A DNA stretch of 64,000 bases, taken from assembly GCA_963457665.1 (NCBI GenBank), contig OY735219.1:35137977-35201976 (forward strand), in the 5' to 3' direction. How positions within the stretch are numbered: the first letter of the stretch is position 1; every line of letters begins with the position of its first letter. This document shows positions 61,985-64,000 of this stretch, in pieces. The notes under the pieces are model-generated. The model did no database searches and was not told the origin of the DNA. It saw only the letters and a program-made list of their open reading frames with translations. The position numbers and the translations under genes were made by a program. The stretch comes from Thysanoteuthis rhombus (lineage: Eukaryota > Mollusca > Cephalopoda > Oegopsida > Thysanoteuthidae).

Positions 61985-62067
61985 CCAAAATTCTATACTA
62001 TCATATCTGAATTTGAACTTATAATCTGTGAGCTAATGGTTGGTTGCTCTCACCACTAAGCAATGGA
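61985..62067 (-). mobile_element. tRNA-like SINE head
   Basis: Minus strand: GGTCCATTGCTTAGTGGTGA-GAGC (A-box region) and B-box-like AGTTCAAATTC. It does not fold as a complete tRNA. Confidence 0.45.
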
Positions 62068-62069
62068 CC

Positions 62070-63310
62070 CATCAATACAAATGTGATAAAAATCCAAAGA
62101 TAAGTTCTTATCAGCAGTCATAGCATTCTTCTGTATAGATGTAAACATATCTTTTCAAATAACAGTATATAGCGAGAGCATTTTTGCAAATTTTTCAACA
62201 TGAATATCTGAGAAAATTGATTTCACTGTCAACTTTAATGCATATTGATTTTCCCCCCAAATTGAAAAGTCAGGTCAGATACAGTATTTAGAGAAATCGT
62301 TTTTTAATTCTTTACAACCGGGTTGAACTTGACCATCACTTCCCATCTGTCATAAAGGAGTACACCTTCAAATATTCTGTTACTTCCATTTGTTTCTTTT
62401 ACTTACTCCTTTTTTTTGTTAAAAATATATTGGGCAATCCTACGTTTGATGAACAGGAAGATTCCAACTGCTAATGAAAATGACTATGAACACAGAAAGG
62501 AAAAAAAAAATTGTTACACAAGGGGATATTCAAAGCAGTACCAATACAACTTTCGTATCAGCTTCTGTTTTCATTTTGTGAATTTTCCACACTCTTGTTC
62601 ACTCAATGTTGAGAAACAGCACCCAGCTTTTGTGTGCCATTTTTAACATCATGTGAGTTTGGATGCGGAGCTTAACAATTTATAATCTGTATTTTATACA
62701 ATTAATTATTTGTATAATTTCAGTCCCAAATTATCTAATTTTTGTCCTTTTCTGCATCTGTATTCTCTTTCAACAATGGTGGAAATTTTTGCTTTTACAA
62801 AACAAAGGATTGCCAAATATCATTTAAGATTGAGATTTTTTTTTAATATCATATTAGTGGAATCTTAAACCAAAACCTCTGCTTTCAAGCATTTTAATAA
62901 TGGTCAGCACAATCTATCCAAGAGTGTGCAAGCGCCTACGAGAGTGTGCAACCCTGCCCAAGGGTGTGCGACTCGCATACCAAAAATCAATCTTACAACC
63001 TGCCACTAAAAGTACACTCAATCTATTTTTTGGCTTGCTTTTTCAATATCCACACATTTTTGTTGCGTAAGAAGACACATATTAAAGAACATGTTTACTT
63101 TCCGTATTGTCAAATGTGATCCCTGCGGCATGCCAACAGCTAAGGTTTGTATAAAAGTACTTGCAGGGAAGCCCAGTATTGACAGAGATAAACAAACCTC
63201 AAACTTCACAACATTGGAGGGGAAATAATGCTTAACTGTACTCAGGAGTGAGTGTGGATCAGCCGAGTATGTGCAAAAAATTATTTGATTCTAGGCTATG
63301 CCAGGAATTC
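62070..63310. other. No gene recognised
   Basis: AT-rich. A small triple of GAGTGTGCAA-like words is seen at 62920-62970. Confidence 0.4.
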
Positions 63311-63313
63311 CTG

Positions 63314-63316
<3 letters not shown>

Positions 63317-63375
<59 letters not shown>
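63317..63375. repeat. (AT)n microsatellite
   Basis: 59 bp of AT dinucleotide. Confidence 0.98.
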
Positions 63376-63379
<4 letters not shown>

Positions 63380-64000
63380 CTTCTCCGCCCATTTCCTTAC
63401 CAAAATATCAGGACCTTACATCAATCTCCAACAACACCCAGCCCCCCAAAAACATCCATCATGAAACAGCAGACCAGATAAGGATTGATCTGAACAAAGG
63501 GTCAAACATACACACACAGAAGGAAAGGGAAAAGAAGACAACACAAAAGAAAAACAAGAAAAATACCCCATGAAAATAAAACAAAAACATAGACAAAAGA
63601 CAAAATAACTAGATACGTATGAAAAGGGAGAAAAAAACAAAACAGTTGGACATGGATCACAATGGCGTGGAAGCTGATCAATAACAACAAGACTACAAAA
63701 GAACATTTTGGCCCACTAGAGACATTTCAGCTCATCACTCCAGTTACTGTTAAGACTTACTTAATCATTTATAAATCTATGATATCTTTTTAAAAGTGGG
63801 GGTCAAATTTAATTCAATATTGCATAGTACGCGAGTAAATAGAAAATGATAGCTTCTAACGGTGATGACACAAATTAGTTCCTTTTCTTTACTTTTCTAT
63901 ACTCAAGTATCGGGAAACGGATGCCAGCAATGTCAACCGTCTCGAAAAGTAACTATGGAAGAACAGAATTGACTAAAACCATTATATATTAGACACGGGA
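63376..64000. other. No gene recognised
   Basis: A-rich sequence between 63510 and 63640. Opposing open frames here come from A- and T-rich composition. Confidence 0.35.

Overview
This window reads as repeat-dense nuclear DNA from an animal. It is AT-rich and has no long bacterial-style genes. It carries spliced exons with canonical splice sites, several families of decayed non-LTR retrotransposons, tRNA-derived SINEs, and very many simple repeats. A macrodomain fused to a RING and Deltex C-terminal domain, together with RTE-like, pogo-like and hAT-like elements, fits an invertebrate metazoan. A lophotrochozoan such as a mollusc is a plausible guess, but nothing in the sequence fixes the species.

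One cellular gene is well supported. It lies on the minus strand between about 49456 and 35030 and has five coding exons (49456-49059, 46075-45919, 41462-41126, 39199-38982, 35147-35030). All four introns have GT-AG borders and all exon phases agree. From the ATG at 49443 the exons give exactly 404 codons plus a stop. The product has an N-terminal diverged macrodomain, a C3HC4 RING finger and a complete Deltex C-terminal (DTC) domain, so it is a DTX3L/PARP9-like E3 ubiquitin ligase. A polyadenylation signal lies 52 bases past the stop. The 5' end is open, so further upstream exons are possible.

Positions 1-34900 hold no cellular exon that I can recognise. They are a mosaic of fragments of one RTE-like LINE whose 3' end is a (GAT)n tail, two other LINE families (a 1.2 kb piece at 10560-11755 and pieces at 880-1400 and 20235-20730), two SINE families, a kilobase-scale pyrimidine tract joined to a purine tract (6995-8335), a U2 snRNA-like fragment (16697-16742), and a block at 25060-28882 where RTE and LINE pieces are nested, inverted and permuted.

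Positions 35000-49500 are the Deltex gene with introns full of repeats: a decayed RTE copy with endonuclease remnants, a long inverted-repeat element at 43052-43600, pogo-like termini, LINE RT remains and minisatellites. Positions 49500-64000 hold a degenerate satellite of about 45 bp units (51470-52580), a clean 4 x 66 bp tandem repeat (52736-52999), a 17 bp minisatellite (57062-57133), more SINEs, a decayed hAT transposase (59009-59646) and two hammerhead-like motifs within repeats.

Most open frames in the window are products of simple repeats or of decayed transposons and are not annotated as genes.
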